A program made the translations under genes and the position numbers. From JAXLQL01 sp046331625 (GTDB taxonomy: Bacteria > Acidobacteriota > Terriglobia > Bryobacterales > Bryobacteraceae), in contig JAXLQL010000047.1 in NCBI GenBank assembly GCA_046331625.1, positions 1-40,122 on the forward strand: a stretch of 40,122 bases of DNA. The letters run 5' to 3'. Positions 15,551 through 24,629 of this stretch are shown one piece after another. Each line of letters begins with the position of its first letter. Within the stretch, counting starts at the first letter, position 1. The notes under the pieces were generated by a model. That model did not search any database, was not told the origin of the DNA, and worked only from the letters and a program-made list of their open reading frames with translations.

Positions 15551-16615
15551 TTATTGTTGTGGTTTTGCGGCGTCCGGCTTCGGCGCGGCGGGCTTGGGTG
15601 GCGCGGCCTTCTGCTGTTGGTCCGGCGGACGGAACCGGCGGACGCGTGGGACCGGCTTCGCGCTGGCGATTTCGGTGAAGGTCTTGACGATCTGATCCTG
15701 CTTGGCGGGGTCGAGGGTCAAATAACGGTGCTTGCCGCCTTCGGAGGGCGCGAATTCCGCGGCTCCGGAGTCCAATATTTCGATACGGCCCGAAGTGGAT
15801 AGCTTGAACAGTCCCGCTTCCGGTCGAATTGCATACAAGGCGGCTGCCATAGTACGCGCCGGGGCATCGTACGGCATGGTCTGCGCGGCACGATAGGCAT
15901 CGACAACGGGCTGCGCTTGCGACCAGGTGAAGTCTGCCTCGATGCTCGCGGCGGGGTAGCGCAGGGCGGCGCCGAGTTCCTGGCCAGCGAAGACGATCGA
16001 GGTGGGCCACTCGGCGAGGAGCTTGCGGATGGCGGGGAGGTCAGCGGCGAAGTTGGGTTCGGGTGCGGAGGAGGCGAAGTCGCCGCCCGCGACCACGAGG
16101 TAGCGGACCTTGCGGGCGATCAGTTCCGGGACGCCGGGCAGGTCGAGGACTTTGACGAGGTTGGTGGCGGGTCCAGCGAGGAGGACGAGGCAATTCTGGT
16201 CGTGCTGGCCGGTGAAGGCATTGCGGATGACGGCAGTGGGTTCGGCGGTGTCGTTGAGGCGGTGGATGCCGTGGTCATAGGTGGGCTTGCCTTCGGGGGT
16301 CTTGCGGTCGAGCACGCCTTTCATGAGAGGCGTGTCGTCTTTCATGCGGCCGTCTTCGGCCATCCCGACGGGGAGCGTGCGGCCGGCGGCGGCGAAGGCT
16401 CCGCTGACGGCGCCGGCGTAGAAGCGTCCGATCACTTCGGCGAGTGCGGCGGATCGCAAGGTGGACTTGGTGACGCTGACCGAGACCATTCTGGCTTCGT
16501 TTTTTCCGTCGAGGCCGTAGAGTAGGGCGAGGGCGAGGATGTCGTCAATGCGGTTGCCGAGGTCGGAGTCAAAGATGACGCCGACGGGGGGCTTGCCCTG
16601 GGGGGGGAATTGCAT
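15551..16615 (-). CDS. Inosine/uridine-preferring nucleoside-hydrolase-like protein
   Basis: A 354-residue protein. VIFDSDLGNRIDDILALAL near residue 15 matches the Ca-binding DxDxGxxxDD signature of nucleoside hydrolases, with serine and asparagine substitutions. QNCLVLLAGPATNLVKVL in the middle is the conserved GPLTN-type motif, and RYLVVAGGDF follows. The C-terminal 30 residues are Pro/Lys/Ala/Gln-rich and look unstructured. Family members hydrolyse the N-glycosidic bond of ribonucleosides for salvage. Members in soil bacteria are often exported, but no signal peptide is visible here. The ATG at 16615 is the only good start. The tRNA-Gly gene lies upstream on the same strand. Confidence 0.82.
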   Translation of the reverse strand: MQFPPQGKPPVGVIFDSDLGNRIDDILALALLYGLDGKNEARMVSVSVTKSTLRSAALAEVIGRFYAGAVSGAFAAAGRTLPVGMAEDGRMKDDTPLMKGVLDRKTPEGKPTYDHGIHRLNDTAEPTAVIRNAFTGQHDQNCLVLLAGPATNLVKVLDLPGVPELIARKVRYLVVAGGDFASSAPEPNFAADLPAIRKLLAEWPTSIVFAGQELGAALRYPAASIEADFTWSQAQPVVDAYRAAQTMPYDAPARTMAAALYAIRPEAGLFKLSTSGRIEILDSGAAEFAPSEGGKHRYLTLDPAKQDQIVKTFTEIASAKPVPRVRRFRPPDQQQKAAPPKPAAPKPDAAKPQQ

Positions 16616-16672
16616 GGTTCTATGGTAGCGGCGTGGGAACCAAGGGAATCGTTACGCGAGGAAAAGAGAGGA

Positions 16673-16748
<76 letters not shown>

Positions 16749-16817
16749 AGGGGTTCAGACCCTATTGTCGCCCTTCAGCAGGGCGCCTGTCAAATCCGAG
16801 TACCCGGGCCGCGCCCC

Positions 16818-16823
16818 TATAAT
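16818..16823 (+). promoter_or_regulatory. Candidate -10 box upstream of YfhO-like gene 3
   Basis: A perfect TATAAT lies 33 bp before the chosen ATG at 16857. A clear -35 at the right spacing is not seen (the region near 16795 reads TCAAAT/TCCGAG), so only the -10 is well supported. A start of transcription just after it favours ATG 16857 over the TTG at 16830. Confidence 0.4.
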
Positions 16824-16856
16824 GAGAGCTTGCCGCCCAGGAACCTGCCGCGCACG

Positions 16857-18929
16857 ATGGGTGTCTGGCGCACTGCGTTCCTGCTCTGCCTGGCGCTGCT
16901 GGCCGAAGTGGCCATCTTCCACCGCCACGTCCTGTTCGCGCCCTCGTCATTCACGCTCCCCTGGGACTTCCGCACGGTCCATCTCCCGTTGGCTGCAGCC
17001 GCGAGTGACGCGATGCGGGCGGGCGAGTTCCCCTGGTGGGATCTTGACTCCTACTGCGGCGCGCCGCTGTTTGCGAACATCCAGACCGCGCTGTTCTCTC
17101 CGGGGACTCTCGCCGCGCTGCTCGGGAGCCTGATCCTCGGTCATGACTCGCTTGCGCACTTGCTCGCCATCGCCGGCGAAGCGATGGTCTGGATCGGCGG
17201 AATCGGCACGCTGCTGCTGGTCCGCCGCCTCGGCGCCAGTCTCTCCGCCGCATTCGTTTCCGCAACCCTCTATCAGCTCGGCTGCTTCTTCGCCTCGCAA
17301 GCGGAACACCTCGGCTCTGTGCAGGCGGGCGGTTGGCTGCCGTTTTCGTGGCTGGCGGTGGTAGAGCTGCGCGAGCGCCATTCGCGCAAGTGGACCGCCG
17401 TGCTCGCCCTCACGCTCGCGTTGAGCGTCTTCGCCGGATTCCCGCAGTCCGCGGTCGCTGCATTCGGATCCTCGCTCGTGCTGGCGATCGTACTCGAACC
17501 GCGCCGGCCGCGCCTCGCGCTACGCACGCTCGGAGGTTGGGCTTGGGCGCTTGCCATCGCGGCCGTGCAGTTCGGGCCCACCGCGGAACTCACCCGCAAC
17601 AGCGTGGCCAAGTACCGCGCTGAGTATCTCGGGAGCGGCGGCGGGATTCCACTCGGTGCGCTCTACTCGCTGATCATCCCCGACTACTGGAGCGTCTTCG
17701 ACCTCTCGAAATTCCACGGTCCTACTGACCCCACGTTCCTTTACCTCTACAGCAGCCTCGCCGGACTCGCGCTCGCCGCCGGCGCCATCGTCTGGAAGCC
17801 AAACGCCATCGCGCGCCGCTTCGCCTTGCATTTCGCGGTCATCACGCTCTGGATTCTCGGCGACTCCACCTTCATCGGCCGCACGGTGTTCGAAGCACTC
17901 CCGGTGACGATCCGCATCGGCATCCATCCCGAGTATGTGTTGTGCGCTTTCTCGCTTGGAATCGCCGTGCTGGGCGGGCTTGGCGCGGACCGCCTGCTGC
18001 CCTCGCCGCGCCTGCGCCTAGCGGTGGCCGCGGTGATCGCGGCCGACCTTACGCTCACCGGATCCGGCCGGCCATTCAACGTCACATCGCTCAAAGCGGA
18101 ACCCGGCATCACGCGGCGATCGGCCGATGGCAGTCCGGAACTGGCCACGTTGATGCGCGACCTCTCGCGCCGCTCGACACCGCCCGCGCGCTTCGATACC
18201 ACCGATGTTTCGTTTCACTGGGCGAACGCCGCGCCGTTGCTCGAAGTTCCCACTGCGGGCGGCTGCGATCCGCTCGCACCTGAGCGGATCATTCAAGTGC
18301 GCCGCGCTTTTGCAGACGTGCCGCGATGGGGTACGTGCGTCGCGGTGCAGAAGCCTGATTCGCCCGTGTTGAATCTGATGAACGCACGTTACCTGTTGGC
18401 GCAGCAGCCGCTCGCTCAGGAGCGGTTCCGGTTCATCACGGAGATGGCGGGCGTGAAGGTGTATGAGAACCCGCGTGCGATGCCGCGATTCTTTTTGGTG
18501 GGCAAGACGGTGAGCGTGGCGAACCTGGCTGAAGCGTCGAAGCTCGTGCAGGATCCGTCGTTCGATCCTGCGGCGGTGGCCGTGCTCGAGTCGCCTTTGC
18601 CGGAAGGTTTTCATCCGGTGCCGGAGGCAACGGGTACCGTGAGTGTGATCGATTATCGACCGGCGCATCTCAGCCTGCGTGTAATCGCGAGTGCGCCCGC
18701 GATCCTGGTGGCGACCGAAGCGTACTATCCCGGTTGGCAAGCGACCCTCGATGGGCGCGCGGTTCCGATCCATCCCACCGACGCCGGATTTCGCGGCATC
18801 GCGATTCCCGCAGGCGAACACACCGTGGAGATGCGCTATGGCCTGCGTTTCTTCTATTGGCTCGCGCCCGTGTCACTCGCTGCGACGGCGGTCGCGATGC
18901 TCGCCCTGCGCGGCGAACGGCGCATATGA
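16857..18929 (+). CDS. YfhO-like polytopic membrane protein (paralogue 3)
   Basis: A 690-residue membrane protein starting MGVWRTAFLLCLALLAEVAI. Early WWDLDSYCGAPLFANIQT aligns with the NPWQYCG region of the two paralogues near the left end. About ten to twelve hydrophobic segments run to residue 420. A soluble domain follows, and then the YfhO-type C-terminal module (YYPGWQATLDGRAVPIHPTD, then GEHTVEMRYG) before the last helix. It is closer to classical YfhO than the other two. YfhO is linked to lipoteichoic-acid glycosylation in Bacillus; here a role in moving or attaching lipid-linked sugars is only inferred. No same-strand partner is immediately downstream. Confidence 0.78.
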   Translation: MGVWRTAFLLCLALLAEVAIFHRHVLFAPSSFTLPWDFRTVHLPLAAAASDAMRAGEFPWWDLDSYCGAPLFANIQTALFSPGTLAALLGSLILGHDSLAHLLAIAGEAMVWIGGIGTLLLVRRLGASLSAAFVSATLYQLGCFFASQAEHLGSVQAGGWLPFSWLAVVELRERHSRKWTAVLALTLALSVFAGFPQSAVAAFGSSLVLAIVLEPRRPRLALRTLGGWAWALAIAAVQFGPTAELTRNSVAKYRAEYLGSGGGIPLGALYSLIIPDYWSVFDLSKFHGPTDPTFLYLYSSLAGLALAAGAIVWKPNAIARRFALHFAVITLWILGDSTFIGRTVFEALPVTIRIGIHPEYVLCAFSLGIAVLGGLGADRLLPSPRLRLAVAAVIAADLTLTGSGRPFNVTSLKAEPGITRRSADGSPELATLMRDLSRRSTPPARFDTTDVSFHWANAAPLLEVPTAGGCDPLAPERIIQVRRAFADVPRWGTCVAVQKPDSPVLNLMNARYLLAQQPLAQERFRFITEMAGVKVYENPRAMPRFFLVGKTVSVANLAEASKLVQDPSFDPAAVAVLESPLPEGFHPVPEATGTVSVIDYRPAHLSLRVIASAPAILVATEAYYPGWQATLDGRAVPIHPTDAGFRGIAIPAGEHTVEMRYGLRFFYWLAPVSLAATAVAMLALRGERRI

Positions 18930-19094
18930 TGCCGGGCAATCCTGGCCGGCCATCGCGCGCGCCGCACATCGTCAACTCGGTCTCATTGAATGGGTGTGCG
19001 TCTTGGGAGTGATGGGACACGGTCCTTCTTTTTGGGACCTGATTCCGTACGTATCAAGTGCGCTGCCTCATCCCTTGATTCCGTTGTCTAGTAG

Positions 19095-19610
19095 CGCCGC
19101 TCTGAAATCTCCAACGAGACTGCCACTCTTGGTGATCTCCGTTCCGGCCCTATCACTCCCACCCAAGGACGGTGTGGAAAACCCTCCTGCCACTGCCACC
19201 AACCCGGAGATCCGGCACGGCCCCAATCCTCGCCTGACGTTCAAAGTCAAGGGCAGGATCGTCACCGAGTCATTGCCGACTCCAGCGGCGATTCGCAAAG
19301 CCGAGCGCGAGATCGCCGAGTTCCGCAACCTGAAGACCCTACTCAAGGAGCTGATCGAGGTCAATGCCCGAATCTGTCGACTTCGGCCCGTCGAGCCCCC
19401 AGACCTGTCATCGCAGGAAAGAAACTCCACCGCCTTCTCGATACGCTTTGAGCGAGCGCGGGCAAGACCCACCGAGCCCGTCTCCATCTCCTCGGGTTGC
19501 TCGCGGCCCTCCGAGACAGAGGCAGCACGGCCTGGAAGGCCGTGTCGCGAAAGCACGGTCCAGATCTGGGACTCGTCGATTTCCTGTCGAGCATTCTTCT
19601 GGAACGCCAA
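19095..19610 (+). pseudogene. Decayed DUF6788-like gene (transposon-associated type)
   Basis: Conserved pieces of one protein lie in three frames. The first gives ETATLGDLRSGPITP and RCGKPSCHCHQPGDPA, the Cys-rich start of DUF6788-like proteins. A one-base shift near 19218 leads to GPNPRLTFKVKGRIVTESLP and then KTLLKELIEVNARICRLRPV. A second shift gives AGKKLHRLLDTL, an in-frame TGA, and then LLAALRDRGSTAWKAVSRKH with DFLSSILLER. Two adjacent TAG stops precede the first piece. Such proteins are often found beside transposases, so this is likely a mobile-element relic; no transposase or inverted repeats remain. Confidence 0.6.
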
Positions 19611-20081
19611 TCACCACCAGCGTCCGGAAAGCCGAGCTTCTTCAGCGATGCCCGGCAAATCCGGCAACTCCGCTGTCCGCCGGATGTCGACCCCAGCCGG
19701 CGCGGAAACCTTCACCGCATCGCTCGCCGCGAAAACACGCAGCCGCGCATCGCGGCCCAGCGTGACTTGCGCCGGACCGCCTTCGATCAGAACGCCCCGG
19801 CACTCGATCGGAAACGATCCGCGCGCTGTGCCTTCCTGCAACACCAGCCGGCGCGCCACCACTACGGCAACCGCCCCGGCTCCGAGCCGCCAAGCCTCGC
19901 CAGTCCGCAAGCGAATGTCGACCGGAACCAGCAGCGCTTGCAGCGGCCGGTTCTCGACGACCGTCGCGTTGTTCCACACCTTGTGCCCATGGGCCGAAAA
20001 GCTCCCGCGCGCGCGCGCGATGCCGAGCGGTTCGGCGGCGGTCAGCAGCAACGCGAGGAACAACGTGGGCACGAACTCCAT
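19611..20081 (-). CDS. Small secreted hypothetical protein, 156 aa
   Basis: A 156-residue protein starting MEFVPTLFLALLLTAAEPLG, a probable signal peptide. The rest is beta-rich (VWNNATVVENRPLQALLVPV, GAGAVAVVVARRLVLQEGTA, VTLGRDARLRVFAASDAVKV). It is reminiscent of FecR-like or other small beta-helical periplasmic domains, but no firm family match can be claimed. The ATG at 20081 is chosen over 20213 because the longer form lacks a signal peptide and runs into the divergent TPR gene. It ends at the pseudogene boundary. Function unknown. Confidence 0.55.
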   Translation of the reverse strand: MEFVPTLFLALLLTAAEPLGIARARGSFSAHGHKVWNNATVVENRPLQALLVPVDIRLRTGEAWRLGAGAVAVVVARRLVLQEGTARGSFPIECRGVLIEGGPAQVTLGRDARLRVFAASDAVKVSAPAGVDIRRTAELPDLPGIAEEARLSGRWW

Positions 20082-20106
20082 TGTAGGAGGCGGGTATCCT
20101 TGATGA

Positions 20107-21021
20107 GTGCGCCGCGAATGGATCGGAGCGATCGCGCTCGCTTGTCTCGCCGCCGTGGCTGTCGCGGCAACCGCAACCGTCTTCGTGACGCCGCCCGCAA
20201 AACGCGACCTCATCGAGCAGGGGCTCGATCTCGAAGAGGCCGGCCTGGTGCGCGATGCCGAGGCCGTGCTGCTCGAAGCCGCTTCCGCCGACCGGCGGTT
20301 CGCGCCGCGCTGGACTCTCGCGAATTTCTACTTTCGCCGCGGCAATCGCCCCGAGTTCTGGCGCTGGGCGCGCGAAGGATTCGCCGTGGGACGCTACGAT
20401 CTCGAGGCCCTCATGGACCTCTGCTGGACGGTCTCCGCAGACGGCGCCGAAGTCTGGAACGCGCTCCCCGAGAGGCTCCCTGTCTGGCGCAGCTATCTGC
20501 GTTACCTCAGCCAGAAAGGCCGTTGGACCGCGGCGGCGCCCGTCGTGAATCGTCTGCTCGAACAAGGTGAGGCTCGCGACGCGTCGGACATCCTCGACTG
20601 GATGGACAAGATGGCCGAGAGCGGGCACGTGGGCTTGGTCGCGCGCGAGTGGAATCGCTTGTGTGAGCGCAATTGGATCGCGTGCGCGCCTTCGCAAGCC
20701 GGCGTGGTGAACGGAGCTTTCGCAATCGAGCCCGTCGGTCGCGGTCTCGATTGGCGATTCGTTGCGGCTCCGCAGGTGACGCCGCGGTGGGCTCCAGGCG
20801 CGATGCGATTTCAGTTCGGCGCGGACGCGCCCGAATCCGGCGAGTTGTTGTGGCAGCCGCTGGCCGAATCGGGTGCGTTCGAACCGGCGTTCGAGCGATC
20901 CGGATCCCTCGAGAAAGCTTCCGTCGAGTGGGTGGCCGAGAAGGGGCGCTTGGCGCTTTGCTATCGCGACCGGCCCCGCGGAGCAGGGCAACTCGTAGTG
21001 AAGCAGGTGCGCAAGCGATGA
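20107..21021 (+). CDS. Membrane-anchored TPR-like protein
   Basis: A 304-residue protein with a GTG start at 20107. One N-terminal helix (WIGAIALACLAAVAVAATAT) anchors or exports it. Residues 35-200 show helical-hairpin repeats of TPR/Sel1 type (GLDLEEAGLVRDAEAVLLEA, RWTLANFYFRRGNRPEFWRW). The C-terminal 100 residues are beta-rich (GRGLDWRFVAAPQVTPRW, WQPLAESGAFEPAF), like a carbohydrate-binding jelly-roll. The stop overlaps the O-antigen-ligase start as ATGA, so the two are translationally coupled. TPR proteins commonly accompany polysaccharide polymerases and ligases; here a helper role in that process is inferred. Confidence 0.65.
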   Translation: MRREWIGAIALACLAAVAVAATATVFVTPPAKRDLIEQGLDLEEAGLVRDAEAVLLEAASADRRFAPRWTLANFYFRRGNRPEFWRWAREGFAVGRYDLEALMDLCWTVSADGAEVWNALPERLPVWRSYLRYLSQKGRWTAAAPVVNRLLEQGEARDASDILDWMDKMAESGHVGLVAREWNRLCERNWIACAPSQAGVVNGAFAIEPVGRGLDWRFVAAPQVTPRWAPGAMRFQFGADAPESGELLWQPLAESGAFEPAFERSGSLEKASVEWVAEKGRLALCYRDRPRGAGQLVVKQVRKR

Positions 21022-22112
21022 TCGCCAAATGGTCCGCGGCATCGCTGGCGGCGCTGTTGTTGCTGATTCTGGTGCGCGCGACGATTCCGGTTCCCGGGCA
21101 GCCGGAAGTGGCGCTCGCGGCATTGGTCGCGATGGCGCATGTTGCGTTGTGGGTAATGCGCAAGCACGATCTCCAGTGGACCGGCCTCGTGTGGCCGCTC
21201 GCGGCGATGCCTCTGTTCGGAGTGGCGCAGTTGCTGGCCGGTACGTCGCTTTCGCCAAGCGAAACATCCGCCGAGACCGTGACGCGATGCGGACTCGCCG
21301 TCGTGTTCTTTCTCGCGCTGCAAGTGCGGCGGATCCCGGTGCGCGAGATCGTGGCGTTCGGCGGAGTCTTCGCTGTCGCGTCGGTGGCGATGCATTGGAT
21401 CCGCAACGAAGTGGTGCCAGAGTTTTGGCTCTTCCCGGACCACAATCACTACGCGGCCTTGATGGAGCTACTGTTTCCGATCGCGATCTATCGAGCGCTG
21501 GTGAGCGATGGCAGCCGGTTGCGATGGGAGAGCGCTGCCGCTCTCGCGATCTTCGTCTCGGTGTTGCTTTGCGGGTCTCGGGTGGGGGCGGGAATGCTGG
21601 TGGCCGAGTTCGTGCTGGTGTGTTTCCTGGCCGGCAAGTGGAACCTTCGGTTTGCGTTGATCGGCGCAGCGGTGGTTGTGGTTGCAGTCGCTTGGCAGGC
21701 GCAGCGATACCGCGAAGTGCTCGAACTGAAACCGCTCGTGGAACGATTCGAGGGAACGACGACGACTCTGCGGATGATCGAAGGCCGGCCGTTGGCGGGC
21801 GTGGGGCTCGGAGCCTGGCATGCGGCGTTTCCGCGGTACACGCGCATGGATCCGGGCTTTGAAGTGTTTCACGCCGACGACGACTGGCTCGAATGGGCAG
21901 CCGAAGGTGGCGTGTTGTATCCGCTGGTGTGGTTGCCGCTGTTGTGGGACGCGGTGACTCGGATGAAGTCGCGGCCATGGAGCGTGGGCATCGTGGCGGC
22001 ATGCCTCCATGGGATAGCCGAGTATCCCCTGCACAAGCTATCCGTTCTCTACTGGCTGGTGGCGCTACTAGGGTTGACCCTACGTTCGGCCGGAGAGCGG
22101 CAGTCAAAATAA
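21018..22112 (+). CDS. O-antigen ligase/polymerase (Wzy/WaaL-type) membrane protein
   Basis: A 364-residue polytopic membrane protein with about ten hydrophobic segments. The ATG at 21018 overlaps the upstream stop. The O-antigen ligase signature is the long periplasmic loop region: FPDHNHYAALMELLFPIAIY, then LLCGSRVGAGMLVAEFVL, then RPLAGVGLGAWHAAFPRY with HADDDWLEWAAEGGV. The GxGxGxW-type motif and the HNxxLxxxAExG-like stretch are typical of the family. It likely joins or polymerises lipid-linked glycans at the outer face of the inner membrane. Ligase and polymerase cannot be told apart from sequence. It is coupled to the TPR-like gene. Confidence 0.82.
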   Translation: MIAKWSAASLAALLLLILVRATIPVPGQPEVALAALVAMAHVALWVMRKHDLQWTGLVWPLAAMPLFGVAQLLAGTSLSPSETSAETVTRCGLAVVFFLALQVRRIPVREIVAFGGVFAVASVAMHWIRNEVVPEFWLFPDHNHYAALMELLFPIAIYRALVSDGSRLRWESAAALAIFVSVLLCGSRVGAGMLVAEFVLVCFLAGKWNLRFALIGAAVVVVAVAWQAQRYREVLELKPLVERFEGTTTTLRMIEGRPLAGVGLGAWHAAFPRYTRMDPGFEVFHADDDWLEWAAEGGVLYPLVWLPLLWDAVTRMKSRPWSVGIVAACLHGIAEYPLHKLSVLYWLVALLGLTLRSAGERQSK

Positions 22113-22161
22113 ACCGATCGCTTGTACCCGGCCGGGAGAGAGCAGGCGTCGTATTCAAAGG

Positions 22162-23514
22162 ATGGTTGTCGCTCATCGCGCCTCCGGCGCCACGTATTCG
22201 AGCCATGTGAATCCGCAATGGGTCCGGCTGCTGAATCTGCTTCAGTTGAATGTTCGCTACGAACGATGCGCAGGCACGGAGTTGTTTGCCGATGACGGCC
22301 GCGTCATTCTGGATTTCCTTTCCGGCTACTGTGTGCATAACACCGGCCACAATCATCCGGACATCATCGATGCCGTGAAGAGTGAGTTGGATCTGCGCGG
22401 TCCTTTGATGCTGCAGAGCCATGTTCCCGATCTGGCAGGCGAGTTGGCCGAGCGGCTTTGCCGCCTGGCTGGCGGCGGACTCGGGAAAGCGTTCTTCGCG
22501 TGCTCGGGAAGCGAAGGCGTGGAGAGCGCGATCAAGTTTGCGCGAAAGCATACGGGTAGGAATGGATTGCTGTATGCGAGCGGTGCGTTTCACGGACTGA
22601 CCTGCGGAGCGCTCTCGCTGATGGATGGCGAGTTCTGGCGTGATCGCTTCGGCCCGATGCTCAGCGATACCGCGGCGGTGCCGTTCGGCGACAGCGCGGC
22701 GTTGGAAGCGAAGCTCGCGACCGGACGCTACGCGGCGTTCTTCGTGGAGCCGGTGCAATCGGAAGCGGGCATCCGCGTGCCGCCGCGTGAGTACTTGCGG
22801 AAGGCGAAAGAGCTGTGTCGCCGGCATGGCGCACTGCTTGTGCTCGACGAAGTGCAAACGGGAATGTTCCGCACGGGGCGCTTCCTGGCGGCGCACGAGT
22901 TCGGTGTGGATGGCGACATCGTGATCCTGGCCAAGGCGCTGAGCGGAGGCTTGGTCCCGGTGAGCGCGGTGTTGATGCGCGACGAGATCTACGAGTCGGT
23001 GTATGACTCGCTGAAGCGGTCGATCGTACACACGTCCACGTTCAGCGAGAACGGTCTCGCGATGCGCACGGGCTTGGCGACGCTCGATGTGCTCGAAGGC
23101 GAGCGACTCGGTCCGCGGGCCACGGAGCTTGGTGACGAACTGCGCGCGAAACTGCGGGCGCGGCTTTCGGGTTACGACATTGTGAAGGAAGTGCGCGGGC
23201 TGGGGATGCTCTCGGGCATCGAGTTCCAGACGCCGGGCAAGATGACGATGCGGCTTCCGTTCGAAGCGTTCCGGCGCATCCACGAAGGGATGTTCGGACA
23301 GGTGATCGTGATGCGGCTGTTCCGCGACTGGAACATTCTGACGCAGATGTGTGGGAACGACTTCATGGTGCTGAAAGCGGCTCCGCCGCTGACGGCGAGC
23401 CGGGAACAGATCGGCCGTTTCGTGGAAGCGTTGGGCGCAGTAGTCGAGACGATGTACACGGGTACGTTCTGGACCGAAGCGTTGTCTTTGGCGCGAAGAG
23501 TGGTGAACGTTTAG
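22162..23514 (+). CDS. Class III PLP-dependent aminotransferase
   Basis: A 450-residue fold-type I aminotransferase (acetylornithine/GABA/omega-amino-acid type). Motifs are FLSGYCVHNTGHNHPDIIDA near the N-terminus, FACSGSEGVESAIKFARKHT for phosphate binding, GAFHGLTCGALSL, VEPVQSEAGI, and VLDEVQTGMFRTGRF with the PLP aspartate. The Schiff-base lysine is in LAKALSGGLVPVSAV. It transfers an amino group between an amine or amino acid and an oxoacid; the substrate is not evident. The upstream spacer is 49 bp and the type III PKS starts 57 bp downstream on the same strand. It may therefore belong to the same cluster, although the gap is larger than between the later genes. Confidence 0.88.
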   Translation: MVVAHRASGATYSSHVNPQWVRLLNLLQLNVRYERCAGTELFADDGRVILDFLSGYCVHNTGHNHPDIIDAVKSELDLRGPLMLQSHVPDLAGELAERLCRLAGGGLGKAFFACSGSEGVESAIKFARKHTGRNGLLYASGAFHGLTCGALSLMDGEFWRDRFGPMLSDTAAVPFGDSAALEAKLATGRYAAFFVEPVQSEAGIRVPPREYLRKAKELCRRHGALLVLDEVQTGMFRTGRFLAAHEFGVDGDIVILAKALSGGLVPVSAVLMRDEIYESVYDSLKRSIVHTSTFSENGLAMRTGLATLDVLEGERLGPRATELGDELRAKLRARLSGYDIVKEVRGLGMLSGIEFQTPGKMTMRLPFEAFRRIHEGMFGQVIVMRLFRDWNILTQMCGNDFMVLKAAPPLTASREQIGRFVEALGAVVETMYTGTFWTEALSLARRVVNV

Positions 23515-23571
23515 CTCGATGCAAGGCCGGTGGCGGGCGTGAAAAACTAGTTGTATGACTGGACCGGCCAA

Positions 23572-24621
23572 ATGAAGATCGTAAGCGCAGCAAGCGCGTT
23601 CCCCGAACACTACTATTCGCAGGAGCTTTTGTGCACTGCCCTGCGCACGCACTGGCGCGACAAGCTCGACAATCCCGAGATGCTCGACAAGCTCTACTCG
23701 CGGATGAACGTGGATGGGCGCTACCTGGCGCTGCCCATGCTCGAATACTACGGGCTTCAAACTTGGGGGGACCACAACCGAGCCTGGATGCGCGTTGGCG
23801 AGGAGTTGGGCGCGAAAGCGCTCGGCGAGGCGATGAAGCGGGCCGGAGTGGGCCCGGAACAAATCGGGTCGATTATGTTCATGTCGGTGACGGGCATCTG
23901 CAGTCCGTCGATCGATGCGAAGCTAGTGAACCGGATGGGGCTCGCGCGGAACGTGCGGCGCATTCCTGTGTTCGGTCTGGGCTGTGTGGGCGGCGCGGCG
24001 GGCATCGCGCGGGCGGCGGATTTCGTGAAAGCGTATCCCGGCAAAGCCGCTGCGCTCGTGAGCGTGGAGTTGTGCTCGTTGACGCTCCAGCGCGACGACG
24101 TCTCGATGGCGAACCTGATTTCCTCGGGGCTCTTCGGCGATGGCGCGGCGGCCGTGATCATCGCCGGCGACCAGTGCGCGGCGCAGGGTCCGAAGATCGT
24201 AGCCACGCGCTCGACGTTCTACCCGGATACGGAAAACGTGATGGGCTGGGACATCTCCGAGAAGGGCTTTCGGATCGTGCTTTCGCCGGGCGTGCCCGAT
24301 GTGATCCGCGAGAACTTGAGCCGCGACGTGGATGCGCTCTTGGGCGAATGGAATCTCCAGCGGAGCGACATTTCGTCGTGGATCATGCACACGGGTGGTC
24401 CGAAGATTTTGGAAGCAACGCAAGAGGCGCTCGGCGTCGGTTCGGATGCGTTGGCTGCTTCGTGGGAGTGCTTGCGGAGAGTGGGCAATCTCTCGTCGGC
24501 ATCGGTGCTGGTGGTGCTCGAAGACTTTCTCGGCGCACGCCGGCCGGCTCCGGGTTCGTGGAGCGTGTTGGGCGCGATGGGTCCCGGATTCTGCTCGGAG
24601 CTCGTATTGTTGCGATGGTGA
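23572..24621 (+). CDS. Type III polyketide synthase (chalcone/stilbene synthase-like)
   Basis: A 349-residue type III PKS. The catalytic triad is visible as Cys138 in VFGLGCVGGAAG, His273 in WIMHTGGPKI and Asn306 in RRVGNLSSASVL. The Cys-His and His-Asn spacings (135 and 33) are close to those of chalcone synthase. LFGDGAAAVII and the C-terminal LGAMGPGFCSELVLL loop fit the family. Start ATG 23572 (MKIVSAASAFPEH) is preferred over the upstream TTG. Bacterial members condense a fatty or aromatic acyl-CoA starter with malonyl-CoA into pyrones, resorcinols or resorcylic acids. The flavoprotein 8 bp downstream suggests the product is then oxidised. Confidence 0.9.
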   Translation: MKIVSAASAFPEHYYSQELLCTALRTHWRDKLDNPEMLDKLYSRMNVDGRYLALPMLEYYGLQTWGDHNRAWMRVGEELGAKALGEAMKRAGVGPEQIGSIMFMSVTGICSPSIDAKLVNRMGLARNVRRIPVFGLGCVGGAAGIARAADFVKAYPGKAAALVSVELCSLTLQRDDVSMANLISSGLFGDGAAAVIIAGDQCAAQGPKIVATRSTFYPDTENVMGWDISEKGFRIVLSPGVPDVIRENLSRDVDALLGEWNLQRSDISSWIMHTGGPKILEATQEALGVGSDALAASWECLRRVGNLSSASVLVVLEDFLGARRPAPGSWSVLGAMGPGFCSELVLLRW

Positions 24622-24629
24622 GGTGAAGG

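Noticed and set aside
19642..23862. Very long minus-strand open frame (about 1400 codons)
   Set aside because: It is antisense to the TPR-like, O-antigen ligase and aminotransferase genes, which have clear family motifs. Its translation is Arg/His/Pro-rich with no recognisable domain, as expected for an antisense frame in GC-rich DNA.
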